NCBI GenBank assembly: GCA_023138875.1
Contig: JAGLOO010000052.1
Location: forward strand, 1-64,000
From: Bacteroidales bacterium
Lineage (GTDB): Bacteria; Bacteroidota; Bacteroidia; Bacteroidales; GCA-2748055
Length of the DNA stretch: 64,000 nucleotides
Direction of reading: 5' to 3'
Both the position numbers and the translations under genes were made by a program. A model generated the notes under the pieces. That model was not told where the DNA came from and did no database searches. It was given only the letters and a program-made list of their open reading frames with translations. Below, piece after piece: positions 8,877 to 17,111 of the stretch (position 1 is its first letter; each line of letters opens with the position of its first letter).

Positions 8877-9950
8877 CTATTGCTGCTTTCTGTAAAACTC
8901 TGAAAGGTTGGTGGTGAGTGAAAAATGATTGGTACCACCCACCAGATGATAGGAAGCACGCCCAAAAGCAAAATGGAATTTGGATATTCTAAATCCGAAA
9001 CCCCATGAAAACCCAACCATTCCCGGTCTGGCATTTACCTTCATTTCCTGCCTTCTTTTGTAATTATATCCCAGGTCGAAATGAAAATTCTGCCCCATCA
9101 GGAATTCAACCCCGAATACCATGTGCCTCATGAGTTTATCACCAAATAGATCAAATCCGCTCGTCTTAACGTCATCATTCAATGAATTAAAGTCACCGGA
9201 ATCCATTTTTTCATAGGTCAGGTCCCACCGCTCCAGATGCTGGAAAGTAACGCTGAAACGAAAGGGTGCATGTGCCAGGCCCTGGGTGATCCCTGCCTGG
9301 ATTTCAAAGGGCAATTTTTCCCTTGTCCCGGTATAAGAGATGATCTGGGTTCCCAGGTTTTTTGCGACCAGTCCAATGGTGGTCAATGTTTTCGGATTGT
9401 GATAGGTAATCCCTGCATCCAGGGCAATCCCCAGGGAAGAGTATTGTTCAAAAGACGAAAAAATGGGTTTCAGGTTAACACCGGCTGTGAGAAATGTATC
9501 GATGATGGACCTGGAATAAACAAGGTTCAGGGCATATTCAGAGGCCCTGAATGTGCCCATAGACTGGCCCAGTTCATCGGTCCTGTCAAAGGTCCCGTAA
9601 TCCACGTAATGCATCCCTGCCGCAAAGTTTCCTATTCCTTCAAGGGTGTATCCATATGATGCATAGCCAAAATTAACCCCGGCAAAATAGTTCACATAAT
9701 TCAAATTCAGATGGTTATGCATTCCGCTGCTCAGGAGGGAAGGATTGTGAAATACTAGGTTCATATCATCATCCAGGATGGAAACCACTTCGCCGCCCAG
9801 TGCCGCCACCCTTGCAGAATTGGTGAGGCCGAGAAAACTGTATGTGTATTCCCCACCCTTCTGTGCCATCAATATGACCGGCCACAGCAAAATGATCCCG
9901 ATGATCGCCACACCTCTTCTCATTACCTTATTAAACGCCTGAATAGTCAT
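8877..9950 (-). CDS. porQ: Type IX secretion system protein PorQ
   Basis: PorQ is an outer-membrane beta-barrel protein of the type IX secretion system, where it works with PorZ in the attachment step that anchors cargo to the cell surface. The protein has a hydrophobic signal peptide ending near MAQKGG (residues 1-29) and the family's start GGEYTYSFLGLTNSARVAALGG, shown here as GGEYTYSFLGL then ARVAALGG, followed by alternating aromatic beta-strand segments to the end. A second in-frame ATG nine codons in (9923) would also leave a good signal peptide. It sits directly upstream of cmk and ispH, an arrangement I recall as recurrent in Bacteroidota. The sorting-domain protein at 51316 is a potential client of the same system. 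Confidence 0.88.
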   Translation of the reverse strand: MTIQAFNKVMRRGVAIIGIILLWPVILMAQKGGEYTYSFLGLTNSARVAALGGEVVSILDDDMNLVFHNPSLLSSGMHNHLNLNYVNYFAGVNFGYASYGYTLEGIGNFAAGMHYVDYGTFDRTDELGQSMGTFRASEYALNLVYSRSIIDTFLTAGVNLKPIFSSFEQYSSLGIALDAGITYHNPKTLTTIGLVAKNLGTQIISYTGTREKLPFEIQAGITQGLAHAPFRFSVTFQHLERWDLTYEKMDSGDFNSLNDDVKTSGFDLFGDKLMRHMVFGVEFLMGQNFHFDLGYNYKRRQEMKVNARPGMVGFSWGFGFRISKFHFAFGRASYHLVGGTNHFSLTTNLSEFYRKQQ

Positions 9951-9955
9951 GGATA

Positions 9956-11011
9956 TTATTCCTCCATGATTTTAATGATCAGTTCTCCGGCCCTTTCCAC
10001 CCACTTCCTGTATTCTTTGTTGTCAAAGGCCTGCATTTGATGCAGAATCCCTGGTACAAGTTCAGTGGTAGTTATACCAATACCGCTTCGCTCCACGTCA
10101 TGGCTGTTGCAACGCTGTTCAAAATGATGTTGAACCGGCACCACAACCAGGGGAATGCCCAGGTAGGCAGCTTCTGCCACCGTATCAAATCCAGATGTGG
10201 TGATCATGCCTCTGCAGCTGGCCATCTTCTCCTGGAATTTCTCTCCACTTAAAGAATGCAAGCGGATTCCTGAAGGTAAATCAATTTCAGGAAAAAGATC
10301 TGTAAACACATCCGCAATAAAATCCGGATCGTTCCGTGAGAGTGTAATCAGGTCATAGAGATAACCCTCATTCAAAAGGTATACCAGGTACCTTTCACCA
10401 GGGTGATATTCGATACTCCTGAACTTTTTCCGGATCAGCGGTGGAACCACTTCAATGGTTGAATCTCCTTCTATCTCCCTGAAAGAGAGCGCAAGCACCC
10501 TGTCACACGACCTCATAATCATGGAGGTATGAATTTTCAGGAACCATTTATGCCATATTGATCCTTTATTGCATTGATATCCGTCAAGATGCAGAAAAAA
10601 ATGGTGTCCGATCCCTATCCTTTGAATCTTTGGATCAATGTTCTTCAGGGCCAGAGCCCCAACCACATCATAAAAATTAAAAACCACGTCCGGTTCAATG
10701 GCATTGATCTCCTTTTTGATCCGGTTAACCTCGAGCAAATAGATCATGGACCGGGCCAGATTGAACAGGAGGGTCCGCCCCACATAGATTCCCTTCCTAT
10801 TGGGAGTGCGCAGAAAATAAGGGCTATGGAAGCAATTCAGGTTCCCGTTAAAGGACTCCCTGTAGTATTCGGGAAGGGGCTTTGGGAAATTGCAACCCAC
10901 AAACACACTTTCAACAGTGTGTCCGGCATCTTCAAGGTATTCCCTCAGGGCCATTGATTGCGACATATGGCCCCTGCCTTCCCCCTGAACAATAAATACG
11001 CATTTAGCCAT
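9956..11011 (-). CDS. Glycosyltransferase of the MurG-like GT-B fold
   Basis: This 351-residue protein opens with CVFIVQGEGRGHMSQS, the glycine-rich acceptor loop seen in MurG-type and UDP-glucuronosyl-like transferases. It has a C-terminal donor region with ITTSGFDTVAEAAYLGIPLVVVPV, matching the nucleotide-sugar-binding part of GT1/GT28 enzymes, and LVVVPVQHHFEQ as the Q-rich donor contact. There is no signal peptide, so it should act in the cytoplasm or at the inner face of the membrane. It is five bases from porQ and four bases from the DMT exporter downstream of clpX. The sugar and acceptor are unknown; a role in surface polysaccharide or glycolipid synthesis is an inference. Confidence 0.78.
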   Translation of the reverse strand: MAKCVFIVQGEGRGHMSQSMALREYLEDAGHTVESVFVGCNFPKPLPEYYRESFNGNLNCFHSPYFLRTPNRKGIYVGRTLLFNLARSMIYLLEVNRIKKEINAIEPDVVFNFYDVVGALALKNIDPKIQRIGIGHHFFLHLDGYQCNKGSIWHKWFLKIHTSMIMRSCDRVLALSFREIEGDSTIEVVPPLIRKKFRSIEYHPGERYLVYLLNEGYLYDLITLSRNDPDFIADVFTDLFPEIDLPSGIRLHSLSGEKFQEKMASCRGMITTSGFDTVAEAAYLGIPLVVVPVQHHFEQRCNSHDVERSGIGITTTELVPGILHQMQAFDNKEYRKWVERAGELIIKIMEE

Positions 11012-11015
11012 ATGC

Positions 11016-11948
11016 TCAAGAATAAGTTGGATGCCGGAATGCGTCTTTCCTTGCGGATTTCTTCACTCTTATGCCACTTACCTGTGACATTAATAAACCT
11101 GCAATTGCTACTAAAATACCCAGTATTTTTAGAACGGGCATGGGTTCCTTCAACAGTAGGAAGGAAAGAATGGCTGCAACCACCGGGACAAGGTTGACAA
11201 ATATATTTGCCTTCGCCGCTCCCAGTTCCCTGATGCCAATGGTAAACAGGATAAAACAGATCCCCGAACCAACCACACCCAGGTAGCCAACAGCCAGCAG
11301 GCTGGAGGTTGATACATGCCGGAACTCCGGGACCGGTAATTCCATGGCCAGGAAAAGTGGAATAAACATGAGAAATCCGTAAAAACTCTGGTAGGCAGTG
11401 ATGGTAATGGGATTATAGTCTTCGGTCAGTTTTTTAACTACCATGGTATATCCCACAGCTGAAATGACCGCCACGAACAACAACAGTATACCTTTTGGAT
11501 CGGCCGAGATACCCTGGCTTTTTGTCAGAACCACCATCAATACTCCCCCAAAGGAGATAACCAGCCCGATTCGATTCATCAAAGTCAGTCTTTCCCTGAA
11601 AAGAAAATAGGCCGCAAAGGGAACAATTAGCGGAATGGTGGAGATGACCACCGCACCTATGGTGGCCGTCACCATGGTCAGACCATATGCTTCCCCCAGG
11701 AAATAAAAGAAAGGTTCGAATAGGGCCATGAGTAAAAACCATTTCTGATCCTGTCTCCTGATCCGTCCAAGTCTCTTAAAAAGGATGGCAAATCCAAACA
11801 GGAAAAAAATGGAAACGAAAAGGCGGAAAAAAACGATGGTGATTGGCCGAAAAGATTCATTAGCAACCTTAAAGGCTACGAATGTAGCCCCCCAGAAAAT
11901 CATCGCCAGGATGACACTGAAATATACCCCTGACCTGGGTGAACTCAT
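11016..11948 (-). CDS. EamA/DMT-family membrane exporter
   Basis: This 310-residue protein has ten hydrophobic segments in two repeated EamA halves, with the first half opening at VILAMIFWGATFVAFKV and the second marked by the helix SAVGYTMVVKKL and LVPVVAAILSFLLLKEPM. Proteins of this drug/metabolite transporter superfamily export amino acids, nucleosides or other small molecules through the inner membrane. The start ATG shares one base with the clpX stop (TGATG), so it is read with clpX. The substrate is unknown. A second, only distantly similar DMT protein lies at 27026. Confidence 0.88.
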   Translation of the reverse strand: MSSPRSGVYFSVILAMIFWGATFVAFKVANESFRPITIVFFRLFVSIFFLFGFAILFKRLGRIRRQDQKWFLLMALFEPFFYFLGEAYGLTMVTATIGAVVISTIPLIVPFAAYFLFRERLTLMNRIGLVISFGGVLMVVLTKSQGISADPKGILLLFVAVISAVGYTMVVKKLTEDYNPITITAYQSFYGFLMFIPLFLAMELPVPEFRHVSTSSLLAVGYLGVVGSGICFILFTIGIRELGAAKANIFVNLVPVVAAILSFLLLKEPMPVLKILGILVAIAGLLMSQVSGIRVKKSARKDAFRHPTYS

Positions 11949-13165
11949 CAGGCTGCTTTGAGGCGCTTCAAATTGGTCTTTTCCAGTTTTTCCCGGGCAT
12001 ATTTGATCCCAATGGTGATATCTACGGGATTTTCCTTGGAAGGCGACTCAAACATGGCGTCCATTATGATCGCCTCACAGATAGAACGCAATCCCCTTGC
12101 ACCCAGCTTGAATTCAATGGCTTTCTGAACAATATAATCAAGAACCTTTTCGTCCCAGGTCAGTTTGATCCCATCCAATTCAAATAGCTTTTCGTACTGT
12201 TTGATGATGGCATTTCTTGGTTCGGTAAGGATCCTCCGGAGGGTTTTCTCATCCAGTGGATTCAGGTAGGTCAGCACCGGCAGCCGGCCAATGATCTCCG
12301 GAATCATTCCAAATGACTTCAGATCCTGTGGCGCCACGTATTGCAAAAGGTTATCCTTGTCGACCCTGTCTGCATGCTTGGCTGCATTGTAGCCCACCAC
12401 CTGGGTGTTAAGGCGATTGGCAATTTTATTTTCTATACCGTCAAATGCCCCGCCACATATGAAAAGGATGTTTTTTGTATTCACCGGGATCATCTTCTGG
12501 TCAGGATGTTTCCGGCCTCCTTGCGGGGGAACATTGATGATGGATCCTTCGAGAAGCTTCAGGAGGCCCTGTTGAACGCCTTCTCCCGAAACATCCCTGG
12601 TAATGGACGGATTGTCGCTTTTGCGTGCAATTTTATCTATTTCATCGATGAAAACGATACCCTTTTCAGCCGCTTCCACATTGTAATCGGCAACCTGCAG
12701 CAACCTGGTGAGCACACTCTCTATATCCTCTCCCACATAACCCGCCTCAGTAAGAACGGTGGCATCCACAATGGTGAACGGTACATGCAACAATCGTGCA
12801 ATGGTACGGGCAAGAAGTGTTTTTCCGGTTCCGGTTTCACCCACCAGGATGATGTTGGATTTTTCGATTTCCACCTCTTCCTTGCTATCCTGCTGCATTA
12901 GCCGCTTATAGTGGTTATAAACAGCTACAGCAATGTATTTCTTGGCCTCATCCTGACCGATCACATACAGATCCAGAAAGCTTTTTATCTCGATAGGCTT
13001 CATCAGCTTGATCTGATCCATATCAAACTCGCCCTGCACCCCCAGTTCTTCCTGTACAATGCTGTAGGCCTGTTCGATACAACGTTCACAGATGTGCCCC
13101 GATATACCTGCTATCAAAAGGTTGGTATCCTTTTTTTCTCTACCACAAAATGAGCAACGGTCCAT
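11948..13165 (-). CDS. clpX: ATP-dependent Clp protease ATP-binding subunit ClpX
   Basis: ClpX is the AAA+ unfoldase that feeds tagged proteins into ClpP. The 405-residue protein has the N-terminal zinc-binding domain with Cys4, Cys7, Cys26 and Cys29, Walker A GETGTGKT, Walker B in VFIDEIDKI, sensor and arginine-finger regions, and the ClpP-docking loop of the IGF type, here as the segment around [14 protein letters not shown] for the pore/ring region. It starts two bases after the clpP stop, the classic clpP-clpX order, and tig lies upstream in the same direction. No frameshift or missing motif is seen. Confidence 0.98.
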   Translation of the reverse strand: MDRCSFCGREKKDTNLLIAGISGHICERCIEQAYSIVQEELGVQGEFDMDQIKLMKPIEIKSFLDLYVIGQDEAKKYIAVAVYNHYKRLMQQDSKEEVEIEKSNIILVGETGTGKTLLARTIARLLHVPFTIVDATVLTEAGYVGEDIESVLTRLLQVADYNVEAAEKGIVFIDEIDKIARKSDNPSITRDVSGEGVQQGLLKLLEGSIINVPPQGGRKHPDQKMIPVNTKNILFICGGAFDGIENKIANRLNTQVVGYNAAKHADRVDKDNLLQYVAPQDLKSFGMIPEIIGRLPVLTYLNPLDEKTLRRILTEPRNAIIKQYEKLFELDGIKLTWDEKVLDYIVQKAIEFKLGARGLRSICEAIIMDAMFESPSKENPVDITIGIKYAREKLEKTNLKRLKAA

Positions 13166-13167
13166 CG

Positions 13168-13851
13168 TTATTTTTTTTCTTTAGTCCTGGTAAGTACTTC
13201 ATCAATCATTCCATACTCCTTGGCTTCTACGGCGGTCATCCAGAAATCCCTGTCTCCATCTTTCTCCACCTGTTTGACGGGTTGTCCGGAATGATCTGCA
13301 ATAATTGTGTAGAGTTCTTTTTTCATTTTGAGAATCTCACGGGTTGTGATCTCAATATCTGAAGCCTGTCCCTGTGCCCCTCCCATGGGCTGGTGAATCA
13401 TTACCCTGCTGTGCCTGAGGGCTGAGCGTTTTCCTGGAGTTCCTGCGGCCAGTAAGACCGCACCCATGGACGCAGCCATTCCTGTGCATATGGTTGCCAC
13501 ATCGCAGGAAGTATACTGCATGGTATCATATATACCAAGGCCTGCATGCACACCTCCGCCGGGTGTATTAAAATATACCTGGATATCCTTGTTCGGATCT
13601 GCTGAATCCAGATAGAGTAACTGGGCCTGGATAATATTGGCCACATAATCATCGATGGGAGCCCCCAGGAAAATGATGCGGTCCATCATTAATCTTGAGA
13701 AAACATCCATGGAGGCAACATTCAGCTGTCGCTCCTCGATGATGGTAGGTGAAATATAATTGTTGTATATTGAGGTGAAACTATCGAGCGTCATACTACT
13801 GATACCCATATGCTTGATTGCATATTTCCTGAAATCATCCTGCTGGTTCAT
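13168..13851 (-). CDS. clpP: ATP-dependent Clp protease proteolytic subunit
   Basis: ClpP forms the tetradecameric serine protease barrel that partners with ClpX. The 227-residue sequence carries the catalytic Ser128 in GMAASMGA and His153 in MIHQPMGGAQG; the Asp is in the stretch DRDFWMTAVEA. The N terminus has a propeptide-like extension before IVEERQLN-type sequence (here IIEERQLN near residue 38). It lies 15 bases after the tig stop and is followed directly by clpX, so the three genes probably share one transcript. Confidence 0.98.
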   Translation of the reverse strand: MNQQDDFRKYAIKHMGISSMTLDSFTSIYNNYISPTIIEERQLNVASMDVFSRLMMDRIIFLGAPIDDYVANIIQAQLLYLDSADPNKDIQVYFNTPGGGVHAGLGIYDTMQYTSCDVATICTGMAASMGAVLLAAGTPGKRSALRHSRVMIHQPMGGAQGQASDIEITTREILKMKKELYTIIADHSGQPVKQVEKDGDRDFWMTAVEAKEYGMIDEVLTRTKEKK

Positions 13852-13866
13852 TCTACTGTTGTTTGG

Positions 13867-15219
13867 TTATTTCTCGTACAATTTACGGAACTTCTCTGAA
13901 CTGACCTCCTTATTATCAATTCGAACGTTGGATTTAATATACGCCATGAGCTTCTCTTCTGCTTTCTGGTCAAAGATCCTCCTGGATTCTTCAGGCTTGG
14001 ACATCATCTCTTTTGCATAGTTTTCAAGATAATCGTCCGGTACGTTGGAAATGCCATACTGCATATACTGGTTTAACGCGATCCCTTTGGCAGCCTCCAT
14101 GGCTTCCTGCTCTGAGACCTTGATTTCCTGTTGTTTCTGGAGATGCTCCTTGATCAGTTGCCAGCGAAAATCGTCTTCATACTTATCAAAATCCGCAGTC
14201 ACCTGCTCTTTTGTAATCTTCTCATTGGCTTCAACCATCCAGCGCTTCAGGAATTCTACAGGCAGATCAATTTTCGCCTTTTTGATCATCGCTTCACGGG
14301 AGTCAATCATGAATCTATATTCACTTTCTCTCTCATAATTTTGCGCTATCTCTTCCGTTATGCGTTTCAGGAAATCCTCTTCGGATTTGACCTCACCTTC
14401 TCCATATACCATATCAAACAGCTCCTGGCCAACAACAGCTTTTTCAAACTTCATCACCTCATCGATCACACATTTAAAGGTACCTTCAAGCAATGGGATC
14501 TCTGACTTGTCAATCCTCAGCAAAGAAGCAAGTTCAGTATCATTGGGAAAGGCCTTTTTCACATCAAACACAACCTCGTCACCCCCTTTTGATCCGCTGA
14601 AAAGGATCTTCTGGTCATCATCTTTCATCATGTCCAGCGACATGGAAATATTTTCCACCCGGATCCCGTTTTCAACCTCAAGGCCCTGCTTATCAACCTT
14701 AACAAGTAATCCCTTGATCAGTTCATCGTTTCCGGCAGTTTCGACTGCTTTGAATTCCCCGTGGCGCTGAAGCAATGAATCTTTATGCTCATCCAGTTGT
14801 TTTTTGTCTATCTTGATCTTATAAAAAGGAACCTTATCCTTACCGGTAACCTCCAGGTTCAACTCAGGCGCCAGGCCCAGGTCAAAAGAGAATTCGAATG
14901 CTGTATCTTTCTCAAAATCAAACTTTTTCTCATCATCCTGATGTGGCAGGGGTTCTCCCAGGATCTTCACATCGTTATCCTTCAGGTAGTTAAAGAGTGA
15001 TTCGGAAACGAGCTTGTTTACCTCATCAACCAGTACCGGTGTATAGTACATTTTACGGATGATCCCCATGGGTACCTTACCCGGTCTGAAACCGTCCACC
15101 CTGGCCTTCCTCCGGTAATCCTTCAATACATCATTTACACGTTCCTCATAATCAGCCTGTTCAACCTTTACATTGAGAACTGCGTTCAACTTATCAATTT
15201 TCTCCTGTGAAATGTTCAT
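13867..15219 (-). CDS. tig: Trigger factor (ribosome-associated chaperone)
   Basis: Trigger factor binds the ribosome tunnel exit and shields nascent chains. This 450-residue protein shows the N-terminal ribosome-binding domain with GFRPGKVPMGIIRK, a divergent version of the GFRxGKxP signature loop near residue 43, a degenerate peptidyl-prolyl isomerase-like middle region, and a long helical C-terminal chaperone domain rich in Lys and Glu. Lack of a clear FKBP active site is typical for Bacteroidota. It is the first gene of tig-clpP-clpX, and a terminator hairpin at 15253-15293 separates it from tRNA-Leu upstream. Confidence 0.93.
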   Translation of the reverse strand: MNISQEKIDKLNAVLNVKVEQADYEERVNDVLKDYRRKARVDGFRPGKVPMGIIRKMYYTPVLVDEVNKLVSESLFNYLKDNDVKILGEPLPHQDDEKKFDFEKDTAFEFSFDLGLAPELNLEVTGKDKVPFYKIKIDKKQLDEHKDSLLQRHGEFKAVETAGNDELIKGLLVKVDKQGLEVENGIRVENISMSLDMMKDDDQKILFSGSKGGDEVVFDVKKAFPNDTELASLLRIDKSEIPLLEGTFKCVIDEVMKFEKAVVGQELFDMVYGEGEVKSEEDFLKRITEEIAQNYERESEYRFMIDSREAMIKKAKIDLPVEFLKRWMVEANEKITKEQVTADFDKYEDDFRWQLIKEHLQKQQEIKVSEQEAMEAAKGIALNQYMQYGISNVPDDYLENYAKEMMSKPEESRRIFDQKAEEKLMAYIKSNVRIDNKEVSSEKFRKLYEK

Positions 15220-15245
15220 GTTATAATAAATAAAAGTATAAAATT

Positions 15246-15293
15246 ACAAAAAACCGCGACACTATCGTTATTAACATTCGATGGTATAGCGGT
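15246..15293 (-). terminator. Terminator of the tRNA-Leu transcript
   Basis: On the minus strand ACCGCTATACCATCG (15293-15279) pairs with CGATAGTGTCGCGGT (15267-15253) at 13 of 15 positions around an 11-base loop, and is followed by a run of six T. It lies just downstream of tRNA-Leu and upstream of tig, so it should end the tRNA transcript. Confidence 0.75.
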
Positions 15294-15308
15294 TTAGAGG
15301 CTACTCGG

Positions 15309-15390
15309 TGCGGATGAAGGGACTCGAACCCCCACTCCCGAAGGAACTAGATCCTAAGTCTAGCGCGTCTACCAATTCCGCCACATCCGC
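15309..15390 (-). tRNA. tRNA-Leu (anticodon TAG)
   Basis: This is an 82-base class II tRNA on the minus strand. The acceptor GCGGATG pairs with CATCCGC, the anticodon stem CTAGA/TCTAG holds the loop CTTAGGA (anticodon TAG, codon CTA and wobble partners), and a long variable arm precedes the T arm with GGTTCGAGT. CCA is not encoded. Confidence 0.96.
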
Positions 15391-15403
15391 TCAAAATATC
15401 CCG

Positions 15404-15433
15404 CAAATTTAAACCAATTTTTCGGATTACAAA
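15404..15433 (-). promoter_or_regulatory. Bacteroidota-type promoter of tRNA-Leu
   Basis: On the minus strand TTTG (15433-15430) and TAAATTTG (15411-15404) are separated by 18 bases, close to the TTTG-N19-TAnnTTTG consensus of the Bacteroidota primary sigma factor. The expected transcription start is near 15397, just before the tRNA 5' end at 15390. Confidence 0.6.
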
Positions 15434-15445
15434 GATGCGAAACGG

Positions 15446-16168
15446 TTATCGAAGTTCGAAGTTCTGACCCAGGTATACTTTCCGTACCTGCTCATCCTCT
15501 GCAAGCTGGGTCGCAGTACCAGTTTTCAGAATGGCTCCTTCAAACATCAGGTACGCCCTGTCGGTAATGGCCAGTGTCTCATGCACATTGTGGTCGGTGA
15601 TCAGGATACCAATATTCTTTTCACGCAACCTGGATACAATTTCCTGAATATCCTCAATGGCAATGGGATCGACCCCGGCAAATGGTTCGTCCAGAAGAAT
15701 GAAATGGGGACTCAGGGCCAGGGCCCTGGCAATTTCTGTTCGCCGGCGCTCACCTCCTGAAAGCTGAATCCCAAGGCTCTTCCTGATCTTCTGAAGGCCA
15801 AATTCACTCAGCAATGATTCTACCCTATCGCGCTGTTCATCCCTTGAAAAACTGGACATTTCCAGAACTGCGCGAATGTTATCCTCTACACTCAGTTTCC
15901 GGAATACAGAAGCCTCCTGGGCCAGGTACCCGATACCCATCCGGGCCCGCTTGTAAACCGGTTCTTTTGTGATATCCCGGTCATCGAGCATGATGTTCCC
16001 TTCATAAGGAGTTATCAGCCCTACGATCATATAAAAGGTGGTGGTCTTCCCTGCTCCATTGGGTCCTAACAATCCGACAATCTCGCCCTGTTCAACATCA
16101 ACAGAAACCTGATCCACAACCTTCCGGTTCTTATACTTTTTTACAAGATGATGAGTATGCAGTTTCAC
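15446..16168 (-). CDS. lptB: LPS export ABC transporter ATP-binding protein LptB
   Basis: LptB powers extraction of lipopolysaccharide from the inner membrane by LptFG. The 240-residue ATPase has Walker [17 protein letters not shown], the Q-loop in [15 protein letters not shown] (the characteristic LptB form), signature [17 protein letters not shown], and Walker [21 protein letters not shown]. The H-loop is in [12 protein letters not shown]. These together separate LptB from other ABC ATPases. It lies downstream of tatC on the same strand. LptF and LptG are not in this window. Confidence 0.95.
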   Translation of the reverse strand: MKLHTHHLVKKYKNRKVVDQVSVDVEQGEIVGLLGPNGAGKTTTFYMIVGLITPYEGNIMLDDRDITKEPVYKRARMGIGYLAQEASVFRKLSVEDNIRAVLEMSSFSRDEQRDRVESLLSEFGLQKIRKSLGIQLSGGERRRTEIARALALSPHFILLDEPFAGVDPIAIEDIQEIVSRLREKNIGILITDHNVHETLAITDRAYLMFEGAILKTGTATQLAEDEQVRKVYLGQNFELR

Positions 16169-16179
16169 CAGTTTATAAT

Positions 16180-17001
16180 TTACTTGTCAGCTTCCATTTC
16201 TGCTTCCTGCTGACGTATGATTCGCCTGCTGATTCCTATACCTATTTCATACAAAACTATAAGAGGCAGGGCCACCAGTACCTGACTGAATACATCGGGT
16301 GGAGTAATAATGGCCGAAAGGGCAACAATCAGGATGATGGAATGCTTCCTGTATTTTTTTAGAAAATCCGGGGTGACAAGTCCAACCTTGCTCAGAAAAT
16401 AGACCAGGATGGGAAGCTGGAATACAACACCCGCAGCAAGCACCACCGAAGTAATGGTCTGTACATAGGACCTCAGGGTAGGTGCACTGATCACACTCTC
16501 GCTTACTTTGTAATTCCCCAGGAAATTAACCGACAGGGGGGCTATGATATAATAACCAAAGGATACACCCAGTAGAAAAAGCAGGGAGGTGTAAAATACA
16601 GCACCGGAGGCGGTCCTTTTCTCTTTATCATATAGAGCAGGAATAATGAACCTCCAGAATTCCCAGAAAATATAAGGAAAAGCCAAGACGATCCCGGCCA
16701 CCATTGACACGATGATGTGCATGGAAAACTGCTCCGCCATTTTAACGGTCTGCAGGTTAAACGGATTTGAATTTATGCATAACCGTTCCAGTCCCAGCAT
16801 ATCTCCCAGCTGACACAACCACCTGTTGGTGGGGAAGTGTGGTTCCTTAGGGGCGAGGATGATCTTATCAAAAACCACCTCCTTGAAAACGAAGGCAACC
16901 AGCGCAAGTATAACAATGGCAGCTAATGCGCGCAGCAGGTGCCAGCGCATTATCTCAAGATGCTCAAGGAAAGACATTTCCCCTTCGGTCTTCTTTGTCA
17001 T
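16180..17001 (-). CDS. tatC: Sec-independent (Tat) translocase subunit TatC
   Basis: TatC is the multi-spanning receptor for twin-arginine signal peptides. The protein has the conserved N terminus [17 protein letters not shown] with the signal-peptide-contacting Glu, six hydrophobic segments, and the Pro-rich loop near the centre ([18 protein letters not shown]) typical of the family. A periplasmic loop between TM1 and TM2 is about 30 residues longer than in E. coli TatC. The open frame runs to 17067, but the ATG at 17001 gives the family N terminus and avoids the region shared with recQ's leader. TatA/B genes are not nearby. Confidence 0.94.
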   Translation of the reverse strand: MTKKTEGEMSFLEHLEIMRWHLLRALAAIVILALVAFVFKEVVFDKIILAPKEPHFPTNRWLCQLGDMLGLERLCINSNPFNLQTVKMAEQFSMHIIVSMVAGIVLAFPYIFWEFWRFIIPALYDKEKRTASGAVFYTSLLFLLGVSFGYYIIAPLSVNFLGNYKVSESVISAPTLRSYVQTITSVVLAAGVVFQLPILVYFLSKVGLVTPDFLKKYRKHSIILIVALSAIITPPDVFSQVLVALPLIVLYEIGIGISRRIIRQQEAEMEADK

Positions 17002-17051
17002 AGTCAATCTGGATAAAGGATGTGCAAAGTAACAAAAAAAAACTGATGCCC

Positions 17052-17082
17052 TTGAAACAGAGTTCAAATTATATTATCTTTA
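17052..17082 (+). promoter_or_regulatory. Likely recQ promoter
   Basis: TTG at 17052-17054 and TATCTTTA at 17075-17082 are 20 bases apart, one mismatch from the TTTG/TAnnTTTG pattern. A start near 17089 would leave a leader of about 20 bases before the recQ ATG, with an AGAGGGAGA purine tract directly upstream of it. Confidence 0.5.
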
Positions 17083-17111
17083 GTTTTCTTAGTCTTTTCA
17101 AGAGGGAGATA

